Source: Talinum fruticosum
Taxonomy: Eukaryota > Streptophyta > Magnoliopsida > Caryophyllales > Talinaceae
Direction: 5' to 3'
Assembly (NCBI GenBank): GCA_021018815.1
Contig: JAITYX010000007.1
Coordinates: forward strand, 4,031,001-4,095,000
DNA: 64,000 bases
Shown here: positions 35,135 to 47,252 of the stretch, piece by piece
Position numbering within the stretch: position 1 is the stretch's first letter
Layout: every line of letters begins with the position of its first letter
Program-made: the position numbers and the translations under genes
Notes under the pieces: model-generated
The model's input: only the letters and a program-made list of their open reading frames with translations
What the model was told of the DNA's origin: nothing
Databases searched by the model: none

Positions 35135-36545
35135 TTAAAAGTTAAACCTAATTGAAAAACATGCATTCGATAGCATATCATACCTTGTCCGTTGATTCGG
35201 AAACGTCATTACATAAGCTTGCTTTCCCGTTCGCCGGTGTATGTGCTCTGGGTGCCCTAGGTTTACCCTTATGGCAACATGCATTGGATAACATATCATA
35301 CCTTGTTCGTTGATGTACTCCACGACAGTTGCCATCACCTCGGACGTCACTTGCCTTCGAATATTAACCGCCATTTGGTCTCTCCATTCGGAAAAGAGGG
35401 CATGGACTTCAACTAAGGTGGCACCGATGCTGTACTTTTTTTAGCCTCAAAGTGATGAATAATACCTACATAGCCACCAACAGCTCGAACTCGACCGGAT
35501 GCTCATCTCTTTCTAGCACCAAGGATAGCTTGTCTTTCCTCCTAGTGTTATCGACTTCGAAGTTGACTCGTTGTGACAACTACTCCTGTAAGAAGGAAAG
35601 AAATTGTCATTAGATATTTAATACTAACCATTAAGTGCCCCAAACGTAATCAATTATTAATGACACTCACAAGTCGCTGAATAACGATTCGGTTTCCGAT
35701 GTGATGAAGGTTCCATATTTCCTCTTTCCTTCAACCCATGACTCGCTCCGATCGATAGTAACATGCAAAGGGTCTATGATGGCACCTTCACCGGCTTCAT
35801 TTTGAAATTGTTTAAGCTTCTGTTTGAACAACTTCTCGTTCACCGAGTGCATATTCCCCACTGGATATGACATGGGGATACATTAGACTTAATCCTCTTT
35901 CGGTAAATCAACTGCAAACGTTTTTAAAATACAACAATAAATGGAAAAGAAAAATAGAGAACGTAGGTTAAATTACTTGGAAGTCTTCAAGCGTTGACCC
36001 CGTTCTTCGAATATCTTCCATTCATCCTCCTTGATGAAGTTCAAGGCATCCTATGGTTGGCCTTTTTAACTTGGTAAGCCTTGTTTTGTATATATACATT
36101 TGGTGCAGAGTTAGTCTTGAACAATCTCCAACACTCTGCAACTCGTGAGAGCATCTTTGATTTCACCGATGGGAGGAGCTTGTCGTCCACTACTAACCAA
36201 AATTCTTTCTGAAACATGACAACAACATGCATTAGTATTAATAAGTGTACACTAATAAGATAGACATTAGTATAAGAAACTTGTACCGAGATATCATCCC
36301 ATATGTTTTCTTTAAACGAGTCCGGTACTTCTCGCCAATGATCAAAGGTGATCGACACGTGCGTACAGTGCTGTGGCACCCACATAGCTATTGAAACGCG
36401 GTCTTTCCCGACCAATGGCATTGCCGCTGTTATCGAACCGAACATGACTTAGCATCAAACGATTTTTATAGCTACGTGTCAACTTCTCCTTGTTCATCGT
36501 AGTTCGGCCTCTCGTCGTCTTCGTAGTAGTAGTAGATGAAAACAT
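35135..36545 (-). pseudogene. TNPA / plant Transposase_24-like remnant
   Basis: Two minus-strand parts. 36545-36041 holds an N-terminal region with RSYKNRLMLSHVRFDNSGN, then VSITFDHWREVPDSFKENIW and, further on, AECWRLFKTNS. This is the pattern of the Ptta/En/Spm Transposase_24 family (basic N-terminus, then W-R-x-V-P ... K-x-x-I-W, then a W-R-x-F-K helix). 35374-35135 adds NLGHPEHIHRR, like the LG-PEH-GRVRG block of the same family. TNPA-type proteins bind the subterminal repeats. The reading frame is broken between the parts, some gaps may be introns, and a piece is duplicated (CATGCATTNGATANCATAT at 35160 and 35279). Confidence 0.6.
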
Positions 36546-36807
36546 AAAGGTAGCGCCTCGCTAATCCATTGTAACTTAAAAAGAGATACATAATGGATTT
36601 TCAGACCTTTTACTCTAACTATTCAAATATTTAGGAGCGCCCTACACCTCAAACTCTAAAAATTTCAAACATATTTAAAAACTTCTTAAAATCATAATGC
36701 TTTCTATAAACGCTAAACTGTAAACCTTAAACTGTCCATGCACTCATATATAGCTTAGCCCTAGAAAAACAGAGACAATTGTCGTCATTGCTCAAAGCAA
36801 ACCCTAA

Positions 36808-37277
36808 GGCTCTATTTGATTATAAGAAAATAGGTTGGAAAAAAATTTTAATGGAAAAAAGTGATGAGAAAAAAGTTAAGAGGACAATTGATTTTTTTCT
36901 TATGTTTGGTTCAAGGAAAAATAGAAGGAAAAAAATTATAATCCTTTTCTAATCTCATATCCATCCACAACATTGTGATAGAGAGGAGAGAGAAAATACT
37001 CAATAGCATTGATTAATTGAGAGGAGACAGAAAATTCTTAATAACCTTTCTTAATATAATTCTCTCCTTTTCTCCCTTTCTCACTCTTTGTGAATTTTTT
37101 CTTTTATTTTCCTCTCAATTTTGGAAGGAAAATATCATTGAACAAATTGACAAAATTTTCCATGTGTTTTTCCATCAAACTTTTTTTCTCTCCTTTTTCT
37201 TCAATTCAAACAAGGAAAAGAAATTTTTTTCCACATTTTTTTCTTTCCTTCTAATTTTCTTATAATCAAATCGAGCC
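36808..37277. mobile_element. MITE with GGCTC...GAGCC termini
   Basis: The left end GGCTCTATTTGATTATAAGA and right end TCTTATAATCAAATCGAGCC are inverted repeats of about 20 bases. The sequence inside is A/T-rich with polypurine and polypyrimidine halves and no coding content. It lies between AACCCTAA repeats of the host CACTA sequence; AACCCTAA also occurs two bases past the right end, a possible 8-bp duplication. A relative of its right end is at 54440-54549. Confidence 0.7.
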
Positions 37278-37279
37278 AA

Positions 37280-37530
37280 AACCCTAAAAATGAAAATTTT
37301 CTTTCACCATTTGTCATCATTTACCAAACCCACTTCTTAAAATGTCTAACTTTTCAATAATTCAAAATGAATAAACAAAAACAGAGACAAGTATCGTCAT
37401 TGCTCAAAGTGAACCCTAAACCCTAAAAATAAAATTTTTCCTTCAACCATTTTTCATAATTTACCAAACCCACATCTCAAAATGTCTAATATATGAACAA
37501 TTCAAAGCAAAAAAAAATTAAAGAGAGACA
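37280..37530. repeat. Imperfect tandem duplication inside the CACTA element
   Basis: A unit of about 115-120 bases beginning ACCCTAAAAATGAAAATTTT and containing TTTACCAAACCCAC and AAAATGTCTAA occurs at about 37281-37390 and 37408-37510. Part of a third copy lies left of the MITE at 36808. It is in the likely leader region of the minus-strand Transposase_24-like gene. Confidence 0.6.
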
Positions 37531-37779
37531 AGTTCGATACCTAGAAGAAATGGCGGACAGAGATAGTTGGGCGAGAATGGAAGACACGCAGGTGGATGGG
37601 GACAACAATGGTGGTGTCCGATGACGACGGCGGTGGCGGTGGTAGTGGAAGCGACCTCGTCGGCGATACTTGGGTTAGAGAGGAGAGAGTTGAGCGAGAG
37701 TGAAAGAGACGAGTGTTTGCGAGAGTAGATAGCAGAGAGCGAGCGAAATGTTCTTAGAAAGTGAGCAGATAGCGGTTCA

Positions 37780-38150
37780 TTTAAAACAAACTTATGACAA
37801 CGATTCATACTAACAATCATTATTATAAGTCACACATATGTCAACGATTTATTGAAACAACTATTGTCATAAGTGAAAAATTATAAAAAATCTGAACAAG
37901 ACTTATGATAATAGTTTATACGACAAACCGTTGTTATAAGTCGATTTATGACAACGGGTTCCTAAAACAATAGTTGTCATAGAGTTTGCCCCCATGGGCG
38001 TGGGCATCCTATTGGTGCCCCTATGGTGGGAGGCAGCAACTACAAAGGCTACCTGATATGCCACATTTATAATAATGGTTTGTTTGAGGAACTGTTGTGA
38101 TATGTCATTTACCACAACGGTTCTAAGGATACGAACCGTTGTAATAGGAT
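37780..38150. repeat. Interior block of subterminal-type CACTA repeats
   Basis: Copies of the ACAACGGTT / AACCGTTGT unit appear here (for example near 37797, 37925, 37952, 38112 and 38138), about 4 kb from the right end and 6 kb from the left. They sit between the two decayed genes, just upstream of the minus-strand Transposase_24-like ORF and its CT-rich leader (37520-37780). It could be the promoter region of that gene or the buried end of a second, nested CACTA copy. Confidence 0.6.
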
Positions 38151-38299
38151 AGTTTTTTTATTTTTTAAGGAACTAATTGTTTTGTTTTTTTCATCTGCCC
38201 TCTGCTTATACATTGTCATTTTTCATTATAATTTAATCCATTTGCAAAACAAACTTACTGTACAAAAACATTGTAAATTGTTAAACTAAATATGAAAAA

Positions 38300-39745
38300 T
38301 GATAATAAATGCAAAGATGTACAATATCATTTAAACACCAATCCTTTCTTCCCATCCTCTATAATGGTCTTCAATATATATGCCTTCCTGATGAACAAAT
38401 CTTAAACACACTTCTTTAAAATGTGTATCCTCATTTTCGACGTAAAGCTCTAAGGAGAAAGGTGGGGTCTCATTAATAAACTCATTCACATCTTCCACAT
38501 CCCCAATGACAAGTGTGTCTTTTTCCTTAAAGAACAATACACCACTTCTCATTGGCTGGGTCCTCAACGTAGAAAACTTGTCTTGCTTGAGATGTCATAA
38601 TGAATTGATCTCCTTTACGACCTTCTCTTATAAGATCAACCATCATAAACCCCAACTCATCAACTAGAACACCGTTGCTATTTTCAACCCATTTCCATCG
38701 AAGAACATGCTCTCGGAAGTTAATATGGTCTAGTTACTATATATCCTCAATGACTCCATAATACAACATTTTTGCTACCATGGGATTTCTATCCTTAGAG
38801 CTCGATACATGAAGTGTATGAGCCTCTAATGTAACCCATTTATTTTACACAGTGCTCCTACTATCCTATATCTAGGTATGAAAAGAGAATTCGTTGATGT
38901 CGTACCCATGGTAAGAAATCACTTCCAACTCGACCCTTTGACCAATCTAACTACTGTGTGGAGAGACTTCTTCCTGTGAGTCCGCCTATTGGATAGATAT
39001 TCGCTCTCTAAACCAATTGACAAATGTGTTGAATCAATACCCACTTCTCATTTCTTCCTTTGTACTATTTCCTAATAAGAGACTTGTGCTCCTCAATGTA
39101 ACATTGCACTTCTCAATGTAACATTGCACTTCATCACTATTTTGAAGGACATAAAGGTGTGCTTGATCCCTCATTTCATGACTGATCATTTGCACTTTTG
39201 CCCCTAATTTCCCTTTCCATCAAACTTCCCCATATGTTGATGCTTAGGAATACCAATAACTTCTAATTGGGGGTAGTACTCGAGTAGAACTAAACACACT
39301 CTTTAGCTATGTAAGCCTCAATAATACACCATTTTGGTGGATACCAATTTCTAACATACTATTTAAAGATTTTCATAAATCATTCAAATGGGTACATCCA
39401 TCGATAGAATACCAAACCACATAAGCGCACTTCTCTCACCAAATGTACCACTAGGTGCACCATGATATCGAAAAAGAAGGTGGGAAGTACATCTAGTAAA
39501 AACCTGTTTTTACACCACTTTGTTTCAGAATCCAAATTCTTAATGAATGTATTAAGGATTTTTCCTTCCTAGCAAAGTTTGTGTGCCAATCTAGTTCTCT
39601 TTGAAGATGGGCTATTTTTTGCTATTAATGAGTTAATGTTGAGGTCGTCAATGTTTGGAAATATCCCATCTTGAAAAAGACAAATCTTGGTACATTATAA
39701 TTACCAGGAGCGGAAATCCTAACCGTATCCATTTAATTTCTAGAT
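38300..39745 (-). pseudogene. TNP2-type CACTA transposase, C-terminal remnant
   Basis: The minus strand reads, in order, a DUF4218-like block (DIMVHLVVHLVREVRLCG then YRWMYPFE, about 39460-39385) and IEAYIAKECV (about 39330). A linker follows, then a DUF4216-like block (HINFREHVLRWKWVENSNGV, then TSQARQVFYVEDPANEKW, 38740-38540). These two domains follow the Transposase_21 (tnp2) core in intact elements. The core itself is absent: upstream of 39745 the sequence passes straight into subterminal repeats. Several frame breaks are present. TNP2 would cut the element ends; this remnant cannot. Confidence 0.75.
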
Positions 39746-39769
39746 CCTGAAAAAGTTGTATAAAAATAA

Positions 39770-41978
39770 ATTACGCTTTTTTTTAACAACTGTTCCTTGA
39801 CAATAATCATTATCATAGGACTTTGATAATGTTTACTTCACATTAACCGTTGTCATATAATTTTAAAATGAGTTTATTAACAAGAACCGTTGTCATAAGA
39901 CTTTCTTAAACTGCACCTATGATAACGGTTCCTATAAAACAACAGATTGTTAAAAAAGTTAATAAACACTTTTTAATAATGGTTGCTTGACAAGTACCAT
40001 TGTCATAAGTATTTATAAACGATTACATCATAAAGACCGTTGTCATAAGTATTTAACTATGGTTCTTTGAAAAGAACAGATGTCATAGGCGTTGCACCTA
40101 TCACAACGGTTCTCATGTACAACCATTGTTGAAAGCCACATATGACCACGGTTATTATTGAACCGTTGTCTAGAGTCATTTTTTGTCTATAAATAGGTAA
40201 GTTCGGCCCTCTTTTAACAAATTGCTTGTTCTCCTTTAACCCTAGCCGCCTTCATCCATCACTTTCATCTGAATACATCACTTATGTCGGAGTGAATACG
40301 GAATTTGAAAAATGTCTAAGAAGTCATGTATTTAGATGCCTTGGTGTATTTAGATATTTTTATTCACTTCATTTGTCTATTAAATAAATATTATATATTT
40401 GCATTGGTTGCTGATAAGAAAGCATTGTTAGGGAGTATTCTAAGGAAGAATTGGTAAACAACTATAAATGCTTGAAAAGATTTTACTTACCGAAGCTTAA
40501 TCCTTCTCTCGAGGATCTAATTTGAGAAGTTTCAACGAGATTTCAATAGACGAGTTCGGGCATTCGATAAATACAAGCCTGCACTTGCCTATGAAACTCT
40601 CACTTAATCTTCAAATTAATTAAGCTTCGGTAACTTCAAAATCTTCTTCAAGCATTTATGGTTGTTCGATCAATTTTTCCTTAATTGTACTACTCGTCAA
40701 GGCTTTCCTCCATAATTGATGTCATTCACCTATAACAATGGTTCCTCCACAAAAACCGTTGTTACAAGTCATTAATCATTTTTTACAATGGTTTATTTTA
40801 CCTAAAACAACTGTTGTCGTAGGATCTTTAATAATGGTTCCCCTATGACAACCGTTGTCATAGGTATTTAACATCGATTACTCCAAAAACCCGTTGTGAT
40901 ATGTCCAAGTATACAATTTTTTATTACCCCTACCCGATTCATGAGCAAACTTGATCCAAGAAATTCCGGGTTTTTGTCATCGCCTTATTTTTAGGGTTTT
41001 TTCCAAGTATGTAAGTCAAGGATGCTAGTATCATTTCCGCCGCCTCATTTTTTTCTCATTTTTAGCTTTAAATTGAAAATGAGTTCTAACGCCCTCCTGA
41101 GTGATACTTCCAAGTGGATCCTGCCGAGAAAAGTTTATCCCTACCTGTCATGAAAAGTACCTCCCTATCTCGCCTGCCTATAAAGTAGTTCCCCGCCTAC
41201 AAAGAAAAGCCGAGGCAGCGAGACGACAAAGACATGCATTCCCTCTCACAGTAAGAACTTACCTACAGGGAAAAAGTGATGTTTTGATGTAGTTAGATGT
41301 TTCTATTCACTTCACTTGTATGTTTTAATTATAATCTTATAAAAGAACCGAATTTAAAGAAGATTTTAGTTACCACAAGCTTCACCTAAAATCTTTTTCA
41401 AGCACTCGGGGTCTTGTCCACTTTTTTGTGGTACATTTTCTCATGTCAAGGGTTGCTCTCTCAAATTGAAGTATTCACCTATGACCGATGATCGGAGACA
41501 TGTTATGCTTATGGGTGTCCAAGGACACCTATAGCAAAAACAAAAATTTATATTTAAAATTTTTTAACAATTTATAAAATTATTAAAAGGGACACCCATA
41601 AAAATATAATAATATTTATGAAATTTAAAAATATTTAAAAATAGACACCCTTGAATATATTTGTTAGCTCTGCCACTACCTACCTATAACAACAGTTCCT
41701 ATAAAAGAACCGAATTCATAGGCTAACTAGACCTATGACAACGGTTCATATAAAAGAAACGACATCAATATCCCGACCTATCACAACGGTTCTTATAAAG
41801 AACCGCAGTCATAGGCCAAGAGGTTACTTTTAACAAAAATTGTTTCTCATAACAGATTGTTGAAAGTAAATTCATTTCTACAGATTATTACAAAAATGCC
41901 ATCGCCTCATTTTTTACAACGGTTTTCTTTCTAACCATTATTAACGGCACGTTATTAAAAGTCATTTTTGTAGTAGTG
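39770..41978. repeat. Right subterminal repeat array of the CACTA element
   Basis: More than ten copies of AACCGTTGTCATA or its reverse (for example near 39845, 39885, 39920, 40035, 40101, 40160, 40758, 40847, 41737, 41783 and 41917), interrupted by two non-repetitive stretches (about 40200-40720 and 40920-41680). The array reaches the terminus at 41978. It is markedly longer than the left array. A plus-strand TATA-like CTATAAATAGG at about 40188 lies in it. Confidence 0.75.
40441..40684. repeat. Inverted repeat with arms of about 60 bases
   Basis: The left arm 40441-40501 (core TATAAATGCTTGAA, TTACCGAAGCTTAAT) pairs with the right arm 40618-40684 (core ATTAAGCTTCGGTAA, TTCAAGCATTTATG) around a spacer of about 116 bases. 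A shorter, degenerate relative is at about 41360-41450. It lies inside the CACTA right end and could be a small foldback element or a hairpin-forming part of the CACTA. Confidence 0.7.
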
Positions 41979-42043
41979 TAAGTTGGATTTTCCTATGTTC
42001 GGTCATTAATGACTATGCTCTCTGTCTCTTCATGTATCCTTTC

Positions 42044-42184
42044 CACTACAAAAAAAACACAAAAATAGCGACGAACATTACTTGGATTTTTGACGAGATT
42101 CCGATGGGTTTCTTTTTAAGAATTCCCGTCGAAATTTGGCAAATCCTGCCGAAGAACCCATCGGTATTTCAGCTTTTTGTAGTG
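42044..42184. mobile_element. Small CACTA MITE with TTC target duplication
   Basis: A 141-bp element starting CACTACAAAAAAAAC and ending CTTTTTGTAGTG. Exact TTC triplets flank it at 42041-42043 and 42185-42187. The interior contains CCGATGGGTTTCTTT and GAAGAACCCATCGG, which can pair as a hairpin. It is the same family as the copy at 32136-32281 and lies 65 bases beyond the right end of the large CACTA element. Confidence 0.9.
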
Positions 42185-42187
42185 TTC

Positions 42188-42480
42188 TCTCTCTTCCTTT
42201 TCCCCTTCGCATCTCATCCTCCTTGAAACCTTATCCTAGAAACTAAACTTGGTGATACTCGAAAGCAGAGGGTGCAACGGACTCGTTGGAGAAACCACAA
42301 GACTCATTATCTTCCGGCGACTACACGTGGCCCATCATTGGTGTTGCTCGACCTCTGCTTATGGTGGCATGCCTCTCTATCTCTATCTCTCTCTCTCTCT
42401 CTTTTGCCTAACCTTCTTTTTTCCACTCTTTGTAATAACTAGGCCTACAAAATCATTAGCCACCCTAGGGTTAGGGTTCC
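42188..42480. other. Short spacer, no gene recognised
   Basis: About 290 bases between the MITE and the Copia-3 LTR. It contains a (CT)n run (42377-42401). Short ORFs across it have no recognisable motif. Confidence 0.5.
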
Positions 42481-42953
42481 AATGATTAAGGGTTTCAAGT
42501 CCAAGACTATTTTTAGTTTCACTAAGCTTCAAGTTTCTAGAGGCACGACCGATGGGTGAAAGAATATACCATGTTAGGTAGCCAGGAAAATAGAACATTC
42601 GACTAGTAACTAACACAAGTTGATTATGTTAAAGGACACAGCCAGTGCCAACACAACCAGGCAAACCGTGTTAGGCGGCATGGCCAGTGCCGATCATGTC
42701 CTTTGGGCTACTCAGTTATTTTCATTTGTTTCATCCGTTTTTGCATTGATGGCTCAATTTTCTGGCTATGTAATTGCAGTGGGAGTCAAGGTAGGTTTAG
42801 GATGTTTCCTTTTCTATTTAAAGTGGGTTTTTTCCATTATTGTAATCATCCAAGCATTTATATAAATAGGGAAAGCTAATTGGAGAATATCCAATTAAAA
42901 AGTGTCATTATAAAGAGAGTGGTGTGAGATTGGGGTATATCGAGTTTCGAAAA
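42481..42953 (+). repeat. Copia-3 5' LTR, left piece
   Basis: Aligns with 53405-53880 of the 3' LTR, sharing TAGCCAGGAAAA, GTCCTTTGGGCT, GGATGTTTCCTTTTCTATTT and ATTGTAATCATCCAAGCATT. It ends at the GAAAA target duplication of the inserted LARD. Confidence 0.85.
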
Positions 42954-45900
42954 TGTAATACCCGAAATTTTAAAGAAAGCAGTTGAAAAGCATAGAATTA
43001 TTGAATATTATTCCCCGCAGACTAGGGGGTTGAGTGACTCGATTTTATTTGCTCGCCGGACATATTACGTTAGAATTCCTTTGGAGGCTGGTATTGAATA
43101 AATTAAATCAAGGAAATTGCCTCCCTTTTTCATCTCGAGCTGAACCGTTGGGTGATTAGGAATTGTCGTGGCTGGTGTATTAAAATAAGTTGGAACGCAG
43201 CGAGTGTAAGAGGACGGAAGGGAGGAGATATAGACTTGTGATACATGGGCCGGCGATTATTTTCATTGAATAATGAAGAGGTGGGCTTTAATTTAAGTTG
43301 GAAATGAAATAGAAATTAAATTTGGGGTCCAATGGGGATTAAGGACTAGAGTTTAATCGGTGGAGCCCGGCAAGCAGAGGAAGAAGAAGGAGAGCAACAG
43401 AGCAAGGGAGAGAGAGAGAACCACCGAACGGAAGAGAGAGAGAGAGGGGCGAGTGCGTGCGGCAAAGGAGACCGCGAGGACGGGCAACCACCACGGGACC
43501 GAAGGCGACGGTCGGCGGCGTGAGCAGACGCGGGCGAAGAGGGAGCACCGAGCGGAAAGAGAGAGAGGGGGAGAAGAGGCGAGCGGTACAGGGACCCGGA
43601 GAACGCCGACGACCACCGCCGACTCTGAAAACGGCGGTCGGCGACACGAGCAGCGGCGAGCGAGGGAGGGAGTAAGAGACCGGGGCGGAGCGAGGGCGGA
43701 ACGAGACCGAAACAGAGACAGACGAGCGGGAGTTAGAGCGGCCGGAAACCGGGATCGGCGACGGCGACAAGGGAGGCAGACCGGCGGCGAGCACGAGGGA
43801 GGGCCGGACCGAGGGACGGCAGGGAACTAGAACCGCTGAACCGAAGCAAGCGGAGTCTCCCGAAACCGAACGCAACCCAAACACAAAGCAGAGACAAGCA
43901 AGCAATTCGATCAATTCCAAACCCGAGAATTTCAGGTGGGTAGTCTTATACTCTAAACTATTAATAATTTCGAAACCCAAATGGATTTGTTGTGAATGTT
44001 GAATGTGTTATGTGATTGTTGAATTTGTGTTGAGCGTTGAGTATCTCGTATTGAGTATCCGTGTCTGTGGAACAGCACTCCAATCGTCGTAAGATTGAAT
44101 AAGAGCTTAGAATGTATTTGAGGAATTGAGAGGGCCGAATCATGAAATGAAAGGAGTCACTTGGGTTAAATAGCGAAATTAAGTTGGGAACTTCAAAGAG
44201 ATTTAATAGTTACTTAAGGTTAAATTGGAACATGCCGATTCCGAAGAGGTTACATTGCATAGGTCAATTAAGTAGCATTGAAGTTTCGATTAACTATTAA
44301 GGATGAAGAGTTGGGACCTGGATATGAATTATGAGTTAATTAAGTCTTAGAGATTCTTGAACCTGTGGTATTAAGAGCTAACTACGAACATTGGGGAAAG
44401 GTAGGTTGAAGTACAAAGAGGAGTATGAGTTCGTATTGAGTGATGCGCAATTGGTACAAGTAAGTGAGTAATGGGTGATTGTGAGATTAATTGAGTTCGA
44501 AAAGTAATTAAATCCTCGAGGTTGAACCGAGCATGAAAATAAGCAAAGCTAACGGAAATTGAATAATGAAAAGTGATTAAGAGTTTTATATCTAAGGGTG
44601 GACGAACAAGAGTCGAGTAATAAGATAGAGACATAAAATGGGAATTTGGGAATTTGAAGCTGAACCGGGAATGTTAAGGTTAAGTTGAGTTGAAATCTAT
44701 GTAAACCTTGAGCTGAAATTAAGTTAGAAGACGAGCTTAGCATCGAGGAATTTAAGTGATAAAGTGAGATTAGGAGTTATATGGCTGAATATGAGCAAAG
44801 GAAGTGACTTATAAAGTAGAGATGTAGAATGAAGGGTGGAAGCGAAAAAATAGAGAATGGTGAAAAAGTGAGAACGTTGAATTAAGTAATATCTACTTAT
44901 GGTTATGGTGGCCCGGAAGATGGAAATTAATCGTACTAGAATGATAGATGGGGAAAGGTATAGTTGGAAAGAGTGGAGAATGATTGCTTGCAATGAATGG
45001 TGATTATTCGTGCTATGTGATTACCTTACGTGATGCTCAAAATTAGTTCCGAAAGGAGTTTTGTATTTTACGTGAACGATTCTTGAATGCGACTTCTGTT
45101 AACTCGCCTTTCGGACATGAATGTGTTTTAAAGAAGTAAAGCCGATTTGAGAAAGTGAATTTATGAGGGTGACACGTGGTGTCATGCCTTCCTTGATACT
45201 AAATCGATTGAGAAAGGTAGAAAGTGAATGTGATGAATGAGAATGTGCAAATTGTTTTGAATCGACCGGCTACGGATCGTTTAGCATACCGAAGTGTTCG
45301 AACCGGGAACGCCCAGCTAGAGACTTTGAGGGAAGGGTTCTAATAGGGGTCCTGGAGAGACAGGATGCCCGCCCGAGACTTCCTGAAGAATGGTCCCGGA
45401 GCCTTTTGTCGGGGTCGCGCCCGAATTAAAGAAGTGCTAGTTCGAGTCCTCGAAGGCCCGGAATGTTGATTCAATCCCAAAAGAAGTATTCTTGAATGTG
45501 AATGTGTGCTTTTAAGTGATTAAAGAGTCTTTATCTTTTTCATTACAAGAGATTTCAGTGAAAAGTATATAGATTTCTATTATGTTATTATGTTTTCGCA
45601 GATTTCATTATTATGAGTATTATGTGTAAAGAATTTCCAATTTAAGGGTATAAGACTCCGGTGAGCCCGTTGACTATTGCTCACCCCCACAAATTCCCCC
45701 TTTCCCTCCCGAGTGTTGCGGGTACACTTCAGGAGCATGATTTACCCTTAGCATATTTCGAACTCCGCTGATCTGTCGTTTGATGTATGCTCGAACGATT
45801 CAAGTCAAGATTATGCATTTATAATATGTCTCAATATTGTACTTGTAATTTAGTGCATATAGTTGTACTAAATGTATAGAAACCCTTTAGATCTGTTTTG

Positions 45901-46208
45901 AGTTGTATAGCATGATTGGTTGGACTCCGGCGTGTGGCCGTTGAGTTGTATACTCCGAGCGTGTGGCTCGTTGAGTTATATCATGTTTTTCATGCAGGGT
46001 TTTAAGGCTTTAAGCCTATGGGTTAGTCCATATTACAAACGGAACTCTGCCGAAATTTTCGAGAGAATCTCATATTCTTTCGGGAAAACCACCGGCATTA
46101 CTTTTAAGTTGAGTTTAGACAGCCAAACCAACACCGAGAAAGAGCCTTGGGAGTTCCTTTAAGGAACTCGGCGATGTAATACTCCCGGGGGTGTTTTGGG
46201 GTGTTACA
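42954..46208 (+). repeat. LARD left LTR
   Basis: 3255 bp, TGTAATACCCGAAATTTT to GGGGTGTTACA. It contains a GC-rich, GA-rich block (about 43360-43900) with AGAGAGAGAGAG runs, unlike the AT-rich rest. Frames open on both strands in that block, but they differ between the two LTR copies. Confidence 0.95.
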
Positions 46209-46913
46209 AAAATGGTATCGAGCATAGATTTTGGTGACCTTAGGATTGCATTGCATATAGCCATCTAGGATCTTTGTTATGTAATTATGTGCCTTGCTTG
46301 TGACAACTATGTGCATAGTTTTGAGTATAGCTTCCGACCTATAAGAGATTACTTAGTTGACTCAGTTTAGTTAACCAATTGGGGTTGCTCTTTTCGGTGA
46401 AAATGTGCACTCGACGGATCTGTTTTACTCTTTGATCAAGATGTTTATTATGCATACCCCTAGTATGAGGAAGTAACACAGCTTGAATGTCGTAGGTAAC
46501 CGAGCAATGGCATTTTCTTGGGAGGATTATACCTATATGCCTTTTTGGTACGCGGCCTGCAACGCAGATATTCTTTTGGAGAGTTATGGAGTTGAGTAAC
46601 GAATGGAATATCGTTTACACAACTTCAGATTTTTGGACCAAAAACTTCATTAAAAACCTGCCTTTGGATGGCCCATGGGCGTAAATCACGATCCGCCTGC
46701 GGGCTACCATACCCTTTAGGGGTTGGTGTCCCTTTCTTATCGGGAATTGGTCACGTTCTTATGGAACGTGGGACCATCACTCCATGAGTTAGAAGGGCTA
46801 ACATCGAGGGCTAGAGAGGCCGCGGCGGATCATCTCGTTCAACATCATTTGATCGAGCCCAGCGAGAACCCGGGACATTAGAGTGGGCGAGGGCTTCATA
46901 TGAACGACACAAG

Positions 46914-47252
46914 ATGGCCACTTTGCTCCATAGTATGCCCTACTTCCAAACCTATCAAAGGGTGGCGACTATGTGGGCCGGATGGGCGGACTCCATGCCG
47001 AGAGACGGGGTGTACTACCCCGAGGGGTGGACAACCACTATGAACCGAATGCACGACTTGGTGATGGACATGGTGGGCATCGAGTGGGCTTCCATCGAAG
47101 AGATAGGAAACCGTCTGGCACCCGCACCACCCTCCGAGTCTAGTAACCCTACGGGACGGAGGGGGTTGGTTCAAATACGAGATGGGATAGAGACGGGAGA
47201 TGGGACGGAGACGGGAGATGGAATGGAGACAGGAAATGGATCGGACACGTAA
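46914..47252 (+). CDS. Hypothetical 112-codon ORF inside the LARD
   Basis: Starts MATLLHSMPYFQTYQRVATM. The first 75 residues have ordinary composition with several Trp and Met (WAGWADSM, MNRMHDLVMDMVGIEW). The tail from about residue 90 is a repeat of E-T-G-D-G units that encodes the tandem GAGACGGGAGATGG DNA repeat. It sits where gag would begin, about 0.7 kb after the primer site. A truncated gag is possible, but I recognise no gag motif or zinc knuckle, and it may be non-coding. Confidence 0.3.
   Translation: MATLLHSMPYFQTYQRVATMWAGWADSMPRDGVYYPEGWTTTMNRMHDLVMDMVGIEWASIEEIGNRLAPAPPSESSNPTGRRGLVQIRDGIETGDGTETGDGMETGNGSDT

Noticed and set aside
43360..43830. 156-codon plus-strand ORF rich in Arg, Glu and Gly
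   Set aside because: It is the complement of the ORF above, is made of GA-repeat codons and is not conserved in frame in the second LTR.
43339..43980. 213-codon minus-strand ORF in the LARD LTR, with a 222-codon counterpart at 48819-49487
   Set aside because: Both start with the same residues, but indels shift the frame between copies within the GC-rich block, and the product is low-complexity Ser/Pro/Arg/Leu. It is a by-product of GC-rich repeat DNA.
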